Assembly: GCF_000154905.1 (NCBI RefSeq)
Contig: NZ_GG770540.1
Coordinates: 93,411 to 157,410, forward strand
Source: Streptomyces sp. SPB074
GTDB taxonomy: Bacteria > Actinomycetota > Actinomycetes > Streptomycetales > Streptomycetaceae
DNA: 64,000 nucleotides
Reading direction: 5' to 3'
A program made the position numbers and the translations under genes. Positions 56,512 to 64,000 of the stretch are shown piece after piece. Below the pieces are notes generated by a model. The model was given only the letters and a program-made list of their open reading frames with translations. It was not told the DNA's origin and made no database searches. Within the stretch, counting starts at the first letter, position 1; each line of letters starts with the position of its first letter.

Positions 56512-57048
56512 ATGAAGCTGGAAGACCTCAGCCCCCTGATGAAGCGTCGCCGAGCCGGCGGCCTCGACTACGGCTACGACCGCTTTCGCGCCGACCCGGC
56601 CGTGGCCTCTCTCCAGTGGCCGGACGACGTCGTTGAACAGTTCCTCTACGACCACGGCGACAACGCGCCCTTCGTCACCGACTACGGCAGCATCGACCTG
56701 CACAACCTCACCTGGCGGCTTAGGACGATCCCGGCCGCGGACTTCCACGGGATGCCGACCGGGGCGTCCGACACCGGCTGCATCGAGGAGTACGCCGAGA
56801 ACCTGGTGCACTGGGTCGCGGTCCGCCCCCAAGAAGTCGGCCGGCACTGGGAAGAACACGGGACGTGGCTGCGCTCGCCCCTCCTGATCGACCGGCGCCT
56901 CCTGGCCCCACCCGGCAGCGGTCTGCAGGTGCTGGAGGGCCGAACCCGCGTCGGAGTCCTGCGCGGACGTCTGCGCGAGGGTCTCCACGTCGGGCTCCGC
57001 CATCAGGCATGGGTCGGACGCGCCTCAGAAACCACCCCCGCGCCATAG
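56512..57048 (+). CDS. Hypothetical protein
   Basis: This 178-aa protein begins MKLEDLSPLMKRRRAGGLDY. Its C-terminal half contains GSGLQVLEGRTRVGVLRGRL and HVGLRHQAWVGR, a segment common in small Streptomyces accessory proteins. The middle part is acidic with several Trp and Tyr. No named domain is recognised; function unknown. Confidence 0.7.
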   Translation: MKLEDLSPLMKRRRAGGLDYGYDRFRADPAVASLQWPDDVVEQFLYDHGDNAPFVTDYGSIDLHNLTWRLRTIPAADFHGMPTGASDTGCIEEYAENLVHWVAVRPQEVGRHWEEHGTWLRSPLLIDRRLLAPPGSGLQVLEGRTRVGVLRGRLREGLHVGLRHQAWVGRASETTPAP

Positions 57049-57177
57049 GGCCCACGTTCCGAACACCCGCCGCTCCCCGGTACTCACCGGTCGACCAGGG
57101 GCTCTTGACGCCGGCCCCCCGACGCGGGACGGTCGGCGCGCGCAACTACGCGCAACCGATTCACAGGGGAGTACGCC

Positions 57178-57456
57178 ATGGCGTTACGGTTCGTCGGGAT
57201 CGATCCGAACACCGGCGGCGAGGGATCACCGACGGTGTGGGTGGAGGAGGAGAGCGCGGACCTGGTCCTGCAGGGCGAGGAAGCCGACGCCGTCCTCAAG
57301 TCGTTGGTCGGCTCCACCGAGTGGGTCGCCGGCCACCGGGCGGGGATCCCGCCGCATGAGCGGGTGATCCGGATCCCGGTCCGCATGGTGCAGATTCTGA
57401 GGGAGGCGTGCGATGCCGCTGAACGCGCAGCAGCTGAACACCGCGACGTTCGCTGA
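57178..57456 (+). CDS. Small hypothetical protein of the DUF6879/DUF5753 gene set
   Basis: This 92-aa protein starts MALRFVGIDPNTGGEGSPTV, followed by ADLVLQGEEADAVLKSLVG. It overlaps the DUF6879 gene by 44 bp. This three-gene set (this gene, DUF6879, HTH-DUF5753) recurs throughout Streptomyces genomes, where such clusters are linked to regulation. GGGGAG precedes the ATG. Confidence 0.75.
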   Translation: MALRFVGIDPNTGGEGSPTVWVEEESADLVLQGEEADAVLKSLVGSTEWVAGHRAGIPPHERVIRIPVRMVQILREACDAAERAAAEHRDVR

Positions 57457-57967
57457 GCTGCTCGCCGCCACCCACCGCACGGCGGTCCACCTGGAGATGC
57501 GCGACCTGTACGCAGTCGGCGACGAAGCCGAGGACTTCGCCTCCTTCCTCCAGACCGGCGTCCCCAGCCTCGACCCCGGCCGCTCGTTCTGGCCGCAGTG
57601 GATGCCGCTCGTGCAGGGCGCGGTCGCCCGCGGCGTGCGGATGCGCCGGGCGCGGATCGTGTCCGAGCCGGTCACGGACTACATCCGCTACGAGCACGCC
57701 ATCACCCCGCTCAACCTTCAGGCCGGTGAGGACGTGCGCTGGCTGCCCCGCCGTCACGCGAGCGACATTCCGCTGCCCGGCAACGACTTCTGGCTCCTGG
57801 ACGACCAGCTCGTGCAGTTCCACCACTTCACCGGCGCTGGCGACTGGGCAGCGGACGGCAAGGAACGCACCACCGCCCCGGCCGCCGTCGCGCTGTGCCA
57901 CGCCGCCTTCGAGACGGTCTGGGAGCGCGGCATCCCGCACGAGAAGTACACCGTCCAGGCCCACTGA
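57413..57967 (+). CDS. DUF6879 family protein
   Basis: This 184-aa protein has the features of this family: HLEMRDLYAV, FLQTGVPSLDPGRSFWPQW, RARIVSEPVTDYIRYEHAIT, DVRWLPRRHASDI and NDFWLLDDQLVQFHHF. ATG 57413 follows GGGAGG. It is usually encoded beside a DUF5753 helix-turn-helix regulator, as here, and may be its effector or partner. The biochemical role is not established. Confidence 0.85.
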   Translation: MPLNAQQLNTATFAELLAATHRTAVHLEMRDLYAVGDEAEDFASFLQTGVPSLDPGRSFWPQWMPLVQGAVARGVRMRRARIVSEPVTDYIRYEHAITPLNLQAGEDVRWLPRRHASDIPLPGNDFWLLDDQLVQFHHFTGAGDWAADGKERTTAPAAVALCHAAFETVWERGIPHEKYTVQAH

Positions 57968-57977
57968 GCAGAGCATC

Positions 57978-58826
57978 GTGAGCGCATCCCCGTCCTCCAG
58001 CGCACAGGCCGCCCGCGAGGCGCTCGCCGTCCGTTTGCAGCACCTGCGCAAGGACGCCGGCCTCACGGGCAAGGAGCTCTCGGCCCGGTGCGGCTGGCAC
58101 CCTGCGAAGACCACCCGCATCCAGAAGGGCGCCGCCCCGCCCTCTGACGCGGACCTGCGCGCTTGGTGCGCGGCGTGCGGCGCGGGCGACCAGGCCGAGG
58201 ACCTCATCGCCATCGCCCGCGCCGTGGACTCGATGTACATGGAGTGGCGCCGCCTGCACCGCACCGGCATGCGCAAGACCCAGCAGGACCTCAACACCCT
58301 GCACGCCCGCACCCGCCTGTGCCGCGTCTACGTCTCCAACGTCCCGCCCGGCTTCCTCCAGACCCCCGCCTTCGCGACCGCCCTCATGGAGAAGATCACC
58401 GCCTTCCAGGGCACCCCCGACGATGTCTCCGAGGCCGTCGCCGCCCGCATCGCCCGCTCCCGCTTCCTCTACGAAGGCCACCACCGCTACCTCGTCCTCC
58501 TCGAGGAATCCGTTCTGCGCTACCGCACCGCCACCCCCGACGCGATGCGCGGGCAGCTGCGCCACCTCCTGGACGTCATGCCGCTCCCCTCCGTCTCGCT
58601 GGGGATCATCCCGTTCACCGCCCCGCGCACGGTGTGGCCGCTGGAGGCCTTCTACCTCCACGACGACGACCTGGCCGTCGTCGAGACCCTGACGGCCGAG
58701 ATCAAGGTGACACAGCCGCGCGAGCTCGCCGACTACGCCAAGGCCTTCGGCCACCTTGCGGACATGGCCGTCTACGGCGACGCCGCCCGCTCCCTCATCC
58801 AGGCCGCACTCGACACCCTCGGGTGA
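57978..58826 (+). CDS. XRE regulator with DUF5753 domain
   Basis: This 282-aa protein has an HTH in LQHLRKDAGLTGKELSARCG, then WHPAKTTRIQKG. The DUF5753 domain follows: VYVSNVPPGFLQTPAFATAL, IARSRFLYEGHHRYLVLLEE, LPSVSLGIIPF and PLEAFYLHDDDLAVVETL. It starts at GTG 57978, 10 nt after the DUF6879 stop. Together with the two preceding genes it forms the common Streptomyces regulatory triad. Confidence 0.9.
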   Translation: MSASPSSSAQAAREALAVRLQHLRKDAGLTGKELSARCGWHPAKTTRIQKGAAPPSDADLRAWCAACGAGDQAEDLIAIARAVDSMYMEWRRLHRTGMRKTQQDLNTLHARTRLCRVYVSNVPPGFLQTPAFATALMEKITAFQGTPDDVSEAVAARIARSRFLYEGHHRYLVLLEESVLRYRTATPDAMRGQLRHLLDVMPLPSVSLGIIPFTAPRTVWPLEAFYLHDDDLAVVETLTAEIKVTQPRELADYAKAFGHLADMAVYGDAARSLIQAALDTLG

Positions 58827-58939
58827 ATTCCCGCAATCCTCCGCAACCCAGTAGGAGCCCACTCCGCTCCTGGCCTACCGTCAGCGCCACCCACCAGCCT
58901 GGCGGCCCCGCAGACCGCCCGCGCGGCAAGGCCCCCCAT

Positions 58940-59332
58940 ATGCACACCAGCAAGCACACGATCCTCCACGACCCCGACGCCCTCATCGAAGCCCAGCTCC
59001 CACCCCACCGCGCCCCCTACGAGAGCCTCGTCAACGCCGTCCTCGCCTGGACCGACAACAACCCCCTCGAAGCCCGCGACTACGAACAGATCAGCCTCCA
59101 GCTCAACGCCCACGCCCGCGCCCTCGCCACCCGCATCCAGCACGCCGCGCACCCACTGCCCGAAGACAACGGCCCCCGGGAGCCCGCCCACCTCGTCCTC
59201 GACGAGGCCCACACCCTCCTGGCCGCCCCCATCAAGGGAACCGCCCACTGCGTCCAGAACCGCGCGCGCCTGATCCGCGCCCTCTACGAACGACTGGACC
59301 GCCTGGAAGCTGCAGGTCCCCCGACCGTGTGA
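58940..59332 (+). CDS. DUF6415-like protein
   Basis: This 130-aa helical protein contains NNPLEARDYEQISLQLNAHA and GTAHCVQNRARLIRALYERL. The layout matches DUF6415 proteins that follow HTH regulators in Streptomyces. ATG 58940 follows GGCAAGG. Function unknown. Confidence 0.7.
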   Translation: MHTSKHTILHDPDALIEAQLPPHRAPYESLVNAVLAWTDNNPLEARDYEQISLQLNAHARALATRIQHAAHPLPEDNGPREPAHLVLDEAHTLLAAPIKGTAHCVQNRARLIRALYERLDRLEAAGPPTV

Positions 59333-59837
59333 CCTGCGGGCCCGGTCCCGACCCGCCAGGTTCTTCGTCGGCAGCGGAGAACGCCTGTCTTTCCCCACGG
59401 CGTGTAGCTGTTTGCCGCGCGTGCGGGCCTGGCCGCGTAGTTGCCCTCGGCGCCGGTGCATGAGGGGGATCGGCAGGGTTTCAGCCACCACATGTGATTC
59501 CCCGGCGGGGCTGGCTGGAGCGGCTACAGAGCCCCTAGTCGGGCCCGATGGCGGGAGGGCAACTTCGGGGGCGGGGGAGGGGCCTCTGGGCCCCTCAGGG
59601 GACCTTCGCGGATTTCTGGCGAAGCGGGCGGCAGTTTCTGCTTCTGAGGATGGTTCCCCTGCCGGGGACCCCCGGGGTTCAGCGCTGCGCCTTCTGAACC
59701 TCACCTACTAGTGTCATTGACATTGAACTCGTCACGGTCATCGTCAGATGTCATCGTCACGCGTATATTCCAGACACCCGCTACAGCGTCTGAACTGCGG
59801 AAGTTGAATTGTTTGCCCTGTGGGGTGCCCGTCCGGC
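59333..59837. other. Intergenic region before the Rep-like gene
   Basis: About 500 bp without a supported gene. The last 130 bp are less GC-rich and contain direct repeats (59711-59760). A promoter for the Rep-like gene must lie here; TTGAATTG just before 59820 is a possible element. Confidence 0.45.
59711..59760. repeat. GTCATCGTCA-type direct repeats
   Basis: GTCATTGACATT, GTCACGGTCATCGTCAGAT and GTCATCGTCACG lie in tandem within 50 bp. They precede a gene with two winged-helix segments and may be iterons or operators. Confidence 0.45.
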
Positions 59838-60683
59838 ATGTTCTGTGGTGTGAAGCAGCAGACATCCCAGAAGCCGGTCGCCTCTCCCGCCCAGACGCGG
59901 GAAGCCCTCCTCGAGCGGGCCGCGCGCGACTTCGCGCCCATCCGGCGGGCGTTCGTGCAGAAGAAGCGAGACGAGGCTGACCGGTCCAGCCGACTGGCCG
60001 AGTTCGTCACCAACGGAGACGTGCGCGGCCTGCGCGCCTACCTGTTCATCGTCGCGATCACCAGTGCCGAGACCGCCGAGTCGGGGTGGAGCACCACCCT
60101 CCCCGGCATGGTGTGGGCCAGAACCTTCGGAACCACGGAGGACGCGACACCGGCCTCCGCTCGCACAGCGGTGACCAAGGTCCTCAAGCGTCTCGAGGAA
60201 CGCCGCCTGATCACCTACGAGCGGCCCAAAGGAACCTGGGACATCCAGGTCACGCTGCTGCGCGAGGACGGAAGTCTCGATCCGTACACCCGGCCTGGCA
60301 ACCAGAACCGCGACGCCTACCTGAAGATCCCGTTCGAGCTTTGGCGTACCGGCCTGATCGACCAGCTCGGCCTCCCGGCCCTAGCCATGCTGTTGACGGC
60401 CAGCTGCGAGCCGGCCTTCTTCGAGCTTCCGACTGAGCGGATGAAGGAGTGGTACGGGTGGTCGCCCGATACCGCCGAGCGCGGCTTCCGGCAGCTGGCG
60501 AAGGAGGGTGTGCTCCAGGTCCACAAGACCTACATCGCCGCCCCGCTCAGCCCGACCGGGACGGCCGAGGTCAACCGCTACGTGCTGCTCCCGCCGTTCA
60601 TCGCACGCTCCGCGCGGAAGAAGGCCCCCTCCACGGATAACCCCGTCGAGACCACAGGTGATGCCCAAGCCCTTGGGCAATGA
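59838..60683 (+). CDS. Winged-helix protein, possible plasmid Rep or regulator
   Basis: This 281-aa protein shows two winged-helix-like units. The first is GMVWARTFGTTEDATPASAR, then KVLKRLEERRLITYERPKG. The second is LPTERMKEWYGWSPDTAERG, then FRQLAKEGVLQVHKTY. Two tandem winged helices with upstream direct repeats is the layout of many theta-type Rep initiators, but no diagnostic Rep motif is seen. ATG 59838 is chosen; in-frame GTGs at 59820 and 59850 are alternatives. The last codons contain a CCCAAG/CTTGGG hairpin. Confidence 0.6.
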   Translation: MFCGVKQQTSQKPVASPAQTREALLERAARDFAPIRRAFVQKKRDEADRSSRLAEFVTNGDVRGLRAYLFIVAITSAETAESGWSTTLPGMVWARTFGTTEDATPASARTAVTKVLKRLEERRLITYERPKGTWDIQVTLLREDGSLDPYTRPGNQNRDAYLKIPFELWRTGLIDQLGLPALAMLLTASCEPAFFELPTERMKEWYGWSPDTAERGFRQLAKEGVLQVHKTYIAAPLSPTGTAEVNRYVLLPPFIARSARKKAPSTDNPVETTGDAQALGQ

Positions 60684-60698
60684 GGAGAGGAGAATCAC

Positions 60699-60721
60699 GA
60701 AAGTGGGAGTTACCCACTTTC
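60699..60721. promoter_or_regulatory. Operator palindrome of the toxin-antitoxin operon
   Basis: GAAAGTGGG-AGTTA-CCCACTTTC has perfect 9-bp arms. It lies about 100 bp before the antitoxin start, where the antitoxin would be expected to bind and repress its own operon. Confidence 0.55.
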
Positions 60722-60822
60722 CCCAACGCGGGTACCTTGGTGCTAGGAGCTGGAAGGCCTGCCTCCCGATCGGAGAGGCATGAGCCGTGGAGAGCCCTCC
60801 GGCGGAACCGAGGAGCACGCAC

Positions 60823-61125
60823 ATGACCGCCATTCACGAGCGCGAGGAGTTCGAGATCGTCGCCGAGACTGAGGTCGACAGCCGCGGACGAGTTTCCCTC
60901 GGTCGTGCCGGAGCCCGTCCGGGCCGCCGGTATCGAGTCGAGAGCAACCCGGACGGCGTGCTGTTGCTGACCCCGGTCGTCTCCATCCCGGAGCGGGAGA
61001 TGCGGGTGTGGAACGACCCGCACCTCGCCGAGCGCATCCGCACAGGGATCAAGCAGGCCAAGGCCGGTAAGACCATCGACCGCGGCGATTTCTCGCACTA
61101 CCTCGAAGAGGACGACGAGGACTAG
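60823..61125 (+). CDS. Antitoxin of a RelE-type pair
   Basis: This 100-aa protein has an N-terminal AbrB/SpoVT-like swapped-hairpin pattern (IVAETEVDSRGRVSLGRAGA, YRVESNPDGVLLLTP) for DNA binding and an acidic C-terminal tail (RGDFSHYLEEDDED) that would wrap the toxin. GAGGAG stands 8 nt before ATG 60823. The toxin gene begins 6 nt after its stop. Confidence 0.8.
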   Translation: MTAIHEREEFEIVAETEVDSRGRVSLGRAGARPGRRYRVESNPDGVLLLTPVVSIPEREMRVWNDPHLAERIRTGIKQAKAGKTIDRGDFSHYLEEDDED

Positions 61126-61131
61126 AACCAG

Positions 61132-61452
61132 GTGCCCACCCTCCGCTTCACCGAAGATGCCGACGAGACCCTGAACCGCCTGACCATCGGCTCGAAGGCC
61201 GACCCGGCCAAGCTGAAGAAGGTCAACAACGCACTCGCCCGCCTGCAGGCCAACCCGCGCCACCCCGGCCTGCACTCCCACCAGTACGAGAACTTCCCCG
61301 GGCACGCCTCGGAGAAGGTCTGGGACTCCTACGTTGAGAACCAGAACCCGAGCGCTTGGCGCATCTACTGGATGTACGGGCCGGATGAGAGGACCGCGGC
61401 GGGGGAGACGATCTCGGTCATCACCGTCCTCGTCATCGGCCCCCACCCGTAG
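61132..61452 (+). CDS. RelE/ParE-superfamily toxin
   Basis: This 106-aa protein matches the RelE fold in order: a first strand (LRFTEDADETLNRL), two helices (PAKLKKVNNALARLQANPRH), then WDSYVENQNPSAWRIYWMYG and ISVITVLVIGPHP. RelE-type toxins cut mRNA on the ribosome; ParE types poison gyrase, and the sequence does not decide which. GTG 61132 is the start. A strong terminator follows. Confidence 0.78.
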   Translation: MPTLRFTEDADETLNRLTIGSKADPAKLKKVNNALARLQANPRHPGLHSHQYENFPGHASEKVWDSYVENQNPSAWRIYWMYGPDERTAAGETISVITVLVIGPHP

Positions 61453-61458
61453 AACAGG

Positions 61459-61505
61459 GCTGAGGGGGGGGAGATCAGCAATTGCTGATCTCCCCCCCCT
61501 CAGCC
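61459..61505. terminator. Strong bidirectional terminator
   Basis: A near-perfect 22-bp stem (GGCTGAGG...GATCAGCA / TGCTGATC...CCTCAGCC) with an ATT-type loop is followed by TTTT at 61506. It separates the rightward toxin-antitoxin pair from the leftward ABC-3C operon and can serve both. Confidence 0.9.
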
Positions 61506-61610
61506 TTTTCGGCATTCGAGCAGGTGGTCAGCGACGTTAGATCTCTCTGTCGGCGGTCCGGCCGCAGCCGCAGACTGAGCAGCGTGGCCGGGCGCGCGTT
61601 CTGGCTGTGG

Positions 61611-63371
61611 CTATGCCTTGCCTGCGGCTTTGAAGCGGAAGCCGAAGAGGCCGCCCTCTTCGTCGTCGGTGAGGCGGGGGCTACGGATGTGAGGTTCGGG
61701 GTTGAATCCGCGCTGGGCAGCGGTGCTGAGGGTATCGGTGTTGAGGGTGACGATGTACTGCATGTGCTCTTCCTCCGTGACTTCGGCCGCGAGCGCGAGA
61801 GCTCGTGCGACCTGCCGTTCATCGACGCCGTCGTAGAGGTGGCTGTCGTGGATGAGGAAGTCGGGGCCGCGCTCGTGGCGGTGTGCGAGGACGGCCAGGG
61901 TGAGGTCGAAGCAGAAGATGACCATGTTGTTGATGCCGCGGCTGTCGTCGGCGTCGATGCGGGGCGTGATGCTGAGGCTGGTCCGGCCGGCCTCGATGGC
62001 GAGGTAAGCTTCGCGGCCCTCGCCGTAGAGGCGCTGGGCGTACCGGGAGAACAGCAGGATCGCTTCGTCTGTCTGCTGGCGGCGCTCTCGGAGGTCGAGG
62101 TCGACGGCCTGCTGCAGTTCAACGCTCTTAGCGGTGATCTGGCGGGCGCTGGCTTCGAGGGCTTGCGCTGCGTCGAAGCGGTGGCGAAGAGCACCGAGAG
62201 CGGCCTCCTCCCGGCCCAGGGCTGTCTGCAGGGCGGTCAGCGCTTCCAGCGCTCCACCGTCCGCCAACTCGCGCAGGAGGCGGGCCTGGTCCTCACCCAG
62301 GTCGGCACGTTCCTGACGCCGGGCGGCCAGGCGGCCGGTGAGTTCCTGGATCTCTTCCTCCAGGAACCTGCGCCGATTGCGTACGACGGAGTGATGGAAC
62401 GCCTTGACGTCGTCGAAGCGACGCCGGACCTGGTCGTTGAGGATGACCCCGAGCTCGCGGTAGGCCGGCTCGAGGTAGGAGACCTCGACGTCGGCGGTCT
62501 CGGTGACCGCGCCCTGGAGTTCTTCGAGGTTGTGCTGGTCGATCACGTCGTCTTGGGCGAGCTGCTTGATCCGGCGGCTCACCTGGTCTGCGCGCTCTTT
62601 GAGGCGCTCGTACTCGGGGACGACCTGGAAGGCGGCAACCTGCGTTCGAAGCCGTTCGACCTGTGCTTCGGCGAGAGTGATCTGGCCCCTCAGATCGGCC
62701 GTGGACCCGACGATCCGACCCCATACGGGATCGTTGACGGCCTTCCTCAACTGGTCTCTCGTCGCCTTGCGGGCATTGAGCTCGCGGTACCCGTTGACCA
62801 ACTGCCAGTCCAGCCCGAGGAGGTAGGACAGATTCGACGATGCCTCGGCGGCCGCCTGTCGGGAAAACGTCCGGGTCGGCTCGTTGAAGCCGTGAGCGGA
62901 GACCCGGCGGATGAGGAACGACAGGAGCGTGCGACCACTTACTCCGGGATGGTCACCCTCCAGCCCGAAGAGATCCCGCTCGATGACGCGATTCCACTGC
63001 TCCACGGACAGCTCGACGTCCTGGCCGTCCGTGAAGAGCGTGTCGGTCGGCGCGCCGGATACGTCCCGGCTCAGCGACACGACCTTGGGATTGTCTCCGC
63101 GCCGTCGTACCTCAAGCGGATTGTCCTGCCACGGCCAGTCCATAGCGAGGCCGAAGGTGATGTGGCGCAGCGCCTTGTTCGTGGCCAACGCCGCGGAGGA
63201 TTTCGCCCCCAGCAGGAAGTGTATGAGCTCGATCAGGCTGGACTTGCCGGCGCTGTTACGACTGTCGGTCTCAGCCGACGACGAGGTGGTGTCCGCGACC
63301 AGCAGGTTCAGTCCCGGCGAGAACTCCACCGTCTTGAACCGCGCGTCGTCAGCGCTCAGACGGCGCAGCAT
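61611..63371 (-). CDS. ABC-3C system SMC-like ATPase (DUF2326)
   Basis: This 586-aa protein has an N-terminal P-loop in SRNSAGKSSLIELIHFLLGA, a long coiled-coil middle (QITLAEAQVERLRTQVAAFQ; FLEEEIQELTGRLAARRQER) and a C-terminal Walker B/D-loop part (PDFLIHDSHLYDGVDERQ), the build of a short SMC/RecN-like ATPase with DUF2326. In ABC-three-component systems this ATPase senses an invader, probably on DNA, and licenses the effector. ATG 63371 lies inside the middle-component gene (23-bp overlap). It is the last gene of the operon. Confidence 0.85.
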   Translation of the reverse strand: MLRRLSADDARFKTVEFSPGLNLLVADTTSSSAETDSRNSAGKSSLIELIHFLLGAKSSAALATNKALRHITFGLAMDWPWQDNPLEVRRRGDNPKVVSLSRDVSGAPTDTLFTDGQDVELSVEQWNRVIERDLFGLEGDHPGVSGRTLLSFLIRRVSAHGFNEPTRTFSRQAAAEASSNLSYLLGLDWQLVNGYRELNARKATRDQLRKAVNDPVWGRIVGSTADLRGQITLAEAQVERLRTQVAAFQVVPEYERLKERADQVSRRIKQLAQDDVIDQHNLEELQGAVTETADVEVSYLEPAYRELGVILNDQVRRRFDDVKAFHHSVVRNRRRFLEEEIQELTGRLAARRQERADLGEDQARLLRELADGGALEALTALQTALGREEAALGALRHRFDAAQALEASARQITAKSVELQQAVDLDLRERRQQTDEAILLFSRYAQRLYGEGREAYLAIEAGRTSLSITPRIDADDSRGINNMVIFCFDLTLAVLAHRHERGPDFLIHDSHLYDGVDERQVARALALAAEVTEEEHMQYIVTLNTDTLSTAAQRGFNPEPHIRSPRLTDDEEGGLFGFRFKAAGKA

Positions 63372-63615
63372 CCGTACTCCTTGCGACGAGAACGTCCTGG
63401 ACCAGCTCCACCGCACCCATGGCGAAGAGGATGTCCAGGGCCAGAACGAACCACTCGAACGATACCGGCGAGGTATGGGCCTGATCAGCGCGCCAGCTTT
63501 TCAGCCTCGCCCACGTCTGACTGACGGTCCGCGGTTCATCGAGCTGGAGGAGAACCTGCGCGCCGACAGCGAGCAGGCAGCGGTCAGGAGCGATTCCCTT
63601 TGTCGGAGTGATCAT
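63349..63615 (-). CDS. ABC-3C system middle component (MC6 type)
   Basis: This 88-aa protein contains CLLAVGAQVLLQLDEPRTVS and VSFEWFVLALDILFAMGAVE, the pattern of the small winged-helix middle component that links effector and ATPase. ATG 63615 forms a 4-bp overlap with the effector gene, and its stop lies inside the ATPase gene. The family is described as helical adaptor-like; direct function is inferred from the operon. Confidence 0.8.
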   Translation of the reverse strand: MITPTKGIAPDRCLLAVGAQVLLQLDEPRTVSQTWARLKSWRADQAHTSPVSFEWFVLALDILFAMGAVELVQDVLVARSTDAAPSER

Positions 63616-64000
63616 GCGGTCAGTCCGATGCCAGGCTGCCAGCCAGCGGGCGGGGCCTCGAAGATGTCGCATCGTTCGAAGAAGTGCGCCAGGACAACAA
63701 GGGCGGCGCGCAGCACCTTCGGTCGCGGCTGGGCGTTCCCCAGGAAGTACATCTTGAGCTGCCAAAGAACGTCGTCGGCGTCGCTGTAGTCGCGACGCAC
63801 CTGCTGGTAGTACAGGCGGAAGCCCTCTGCGACCTCGTCGTGCTCCAGCTCGCTCCGGCTTCCGGCGTAGAACGCGTCTACCAGGTAGCTCTGTCGCATG
63901 CCGCGGAGGAGGTCCTCCCGATCCGCTCCTTCGATCTGGTTGAAGTCCAACTTCTCCACCGGCACGTCAGGCAGGGACACCAGAGGATTGGGCTCGGCGC
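63612..64000 (-). CDS. ABC-3C effector, C-terminal domain (partial)
   Basis: The frame runs off the right edge of the window; only about 129 C-terminal residues are seen. YLVDAFYAGSRSELEHDEVA, GFRLYYQQVRRDYSDADDVL and LRAALVVLAHFFERCDIFEA match the C-terminal domain that tethers ABC-3C effectors to the other components. The N-terminal toxic domain (often a nuclease or peptidase) lies outside the window. A GTG at 63980 is in frame but should not be taken as the start. Confidence 0.8.
   Translation of the reverse strand, partial: AEPNPLVSLPDVPVEKLDFNQIEGADREDLLRGMRQSYLVDAFYAGSRSELEHDEVAEGFRLYYQQVRRDYSDADDVLWQLKMYFLGNAQPRPKVLRAALVVLAHFFERCDIFEAPPAGWQPGIGLTA

Noticed and set aside
61482-63524. 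680-codon open frame on the plus strand
   Set aside because: It is antisense to the ABC-3C ATPase, which has a clear P-loop and coiled coil; the plus-strand product resembles nothing.

Overview
This window is high-GC actinobacterial DNA, almost certainly from Streptomyces or a close relative. The signs are third-position G/C bias, GTG starts, and families typical of Streptomyces: DUF6233-like proteins, a DUF6879 gene paired with a DUF5753 helix-turn-helix regulator, a DUF6415-like protein, Replic_Relax, and a tRNA-Leu(UAA) of the bldA type. Two partition loci, a MobF relaxase without a helicase half, a replication-relaxation protein, possible replication proteins, a toxin-antitoxin pair, a Tn3-family transposon and many IS scars point to a large plasmid or a plasmid-like accessory region. 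No ribosomal operons or core metabolism are seen.

Left part (1-20 kb). A leftward operon encodes a sigma-region-4-like protein and two partners. A ParA plus small DNA-binding partner follows, surrounded by TTGG/CCAA palindromes that look like its partition sites, then a degenerate tyrosine-recombinase-like protein. From 6957 to 12829 lies a Tn3-family transposon with 38-bp inverted ends. It carries a tyrosine recombinase, a FabV-type enoyl reductase and a full TnpA. Its ends cut into an acetyltransferase gene and an already frameshifted secreted RHS-like gene. Next come a lipoprotein with two copies of an operator palindrome, nested IS5-type elements, a decapitated ATP-dependent DNA ligase, small hypothetical genes and the tRNA.

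Middle (20-39 kb). A complete type I-E CRISPR-Cas locus runs cas3-cse1-cse2-cas7-cas5-cas6e-cas1-cas2. It is flanked by two divergently oriented arrays with leaders next to the cas genes: array 1 has 16 repeats read leftward, array 2 has 36 repeats read rightward. A third, leaderless array of 14 repeats lies about 4.8 kb further right, followed by roughly eight decayed repeat units. The gap between arrays 2 and 3 holds a small XRE regulator, a tightly overlapped run of five tiny cysteine-rich (zinc-ribbon-like) genes behind a larger one, an XRE/TPR regulator and small membrane proteins.

Right part (39-64 kb). A large winged-helix/zinc-finger protein of unknown role faces a region with direct repeats and a series of hairpins that could be an orphan structured RNA. 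Two inverted copies of one 1,096-bp IS, each at a CTAG site, interrupt a trypsin-like protease gene and a lipoprotein gene. A classical ParA-ParB locus follows, with one long upstream parS-like palindrome and two more copies inside the parB reading frame. Then come a MobF relaxase beside a repeat-rich intergenic region (an oriT candidate), a frameshifted DUF3223 gene, a Replic_Relax protein, regulators, a Rep-like winged-helix protein and a RelE-type toxin-antitoxin pair. The window ends inside a leftward ABC-three-component (ABC-3C) conflict operon: effector C-terminus, middle component and SMC-like ATPase.
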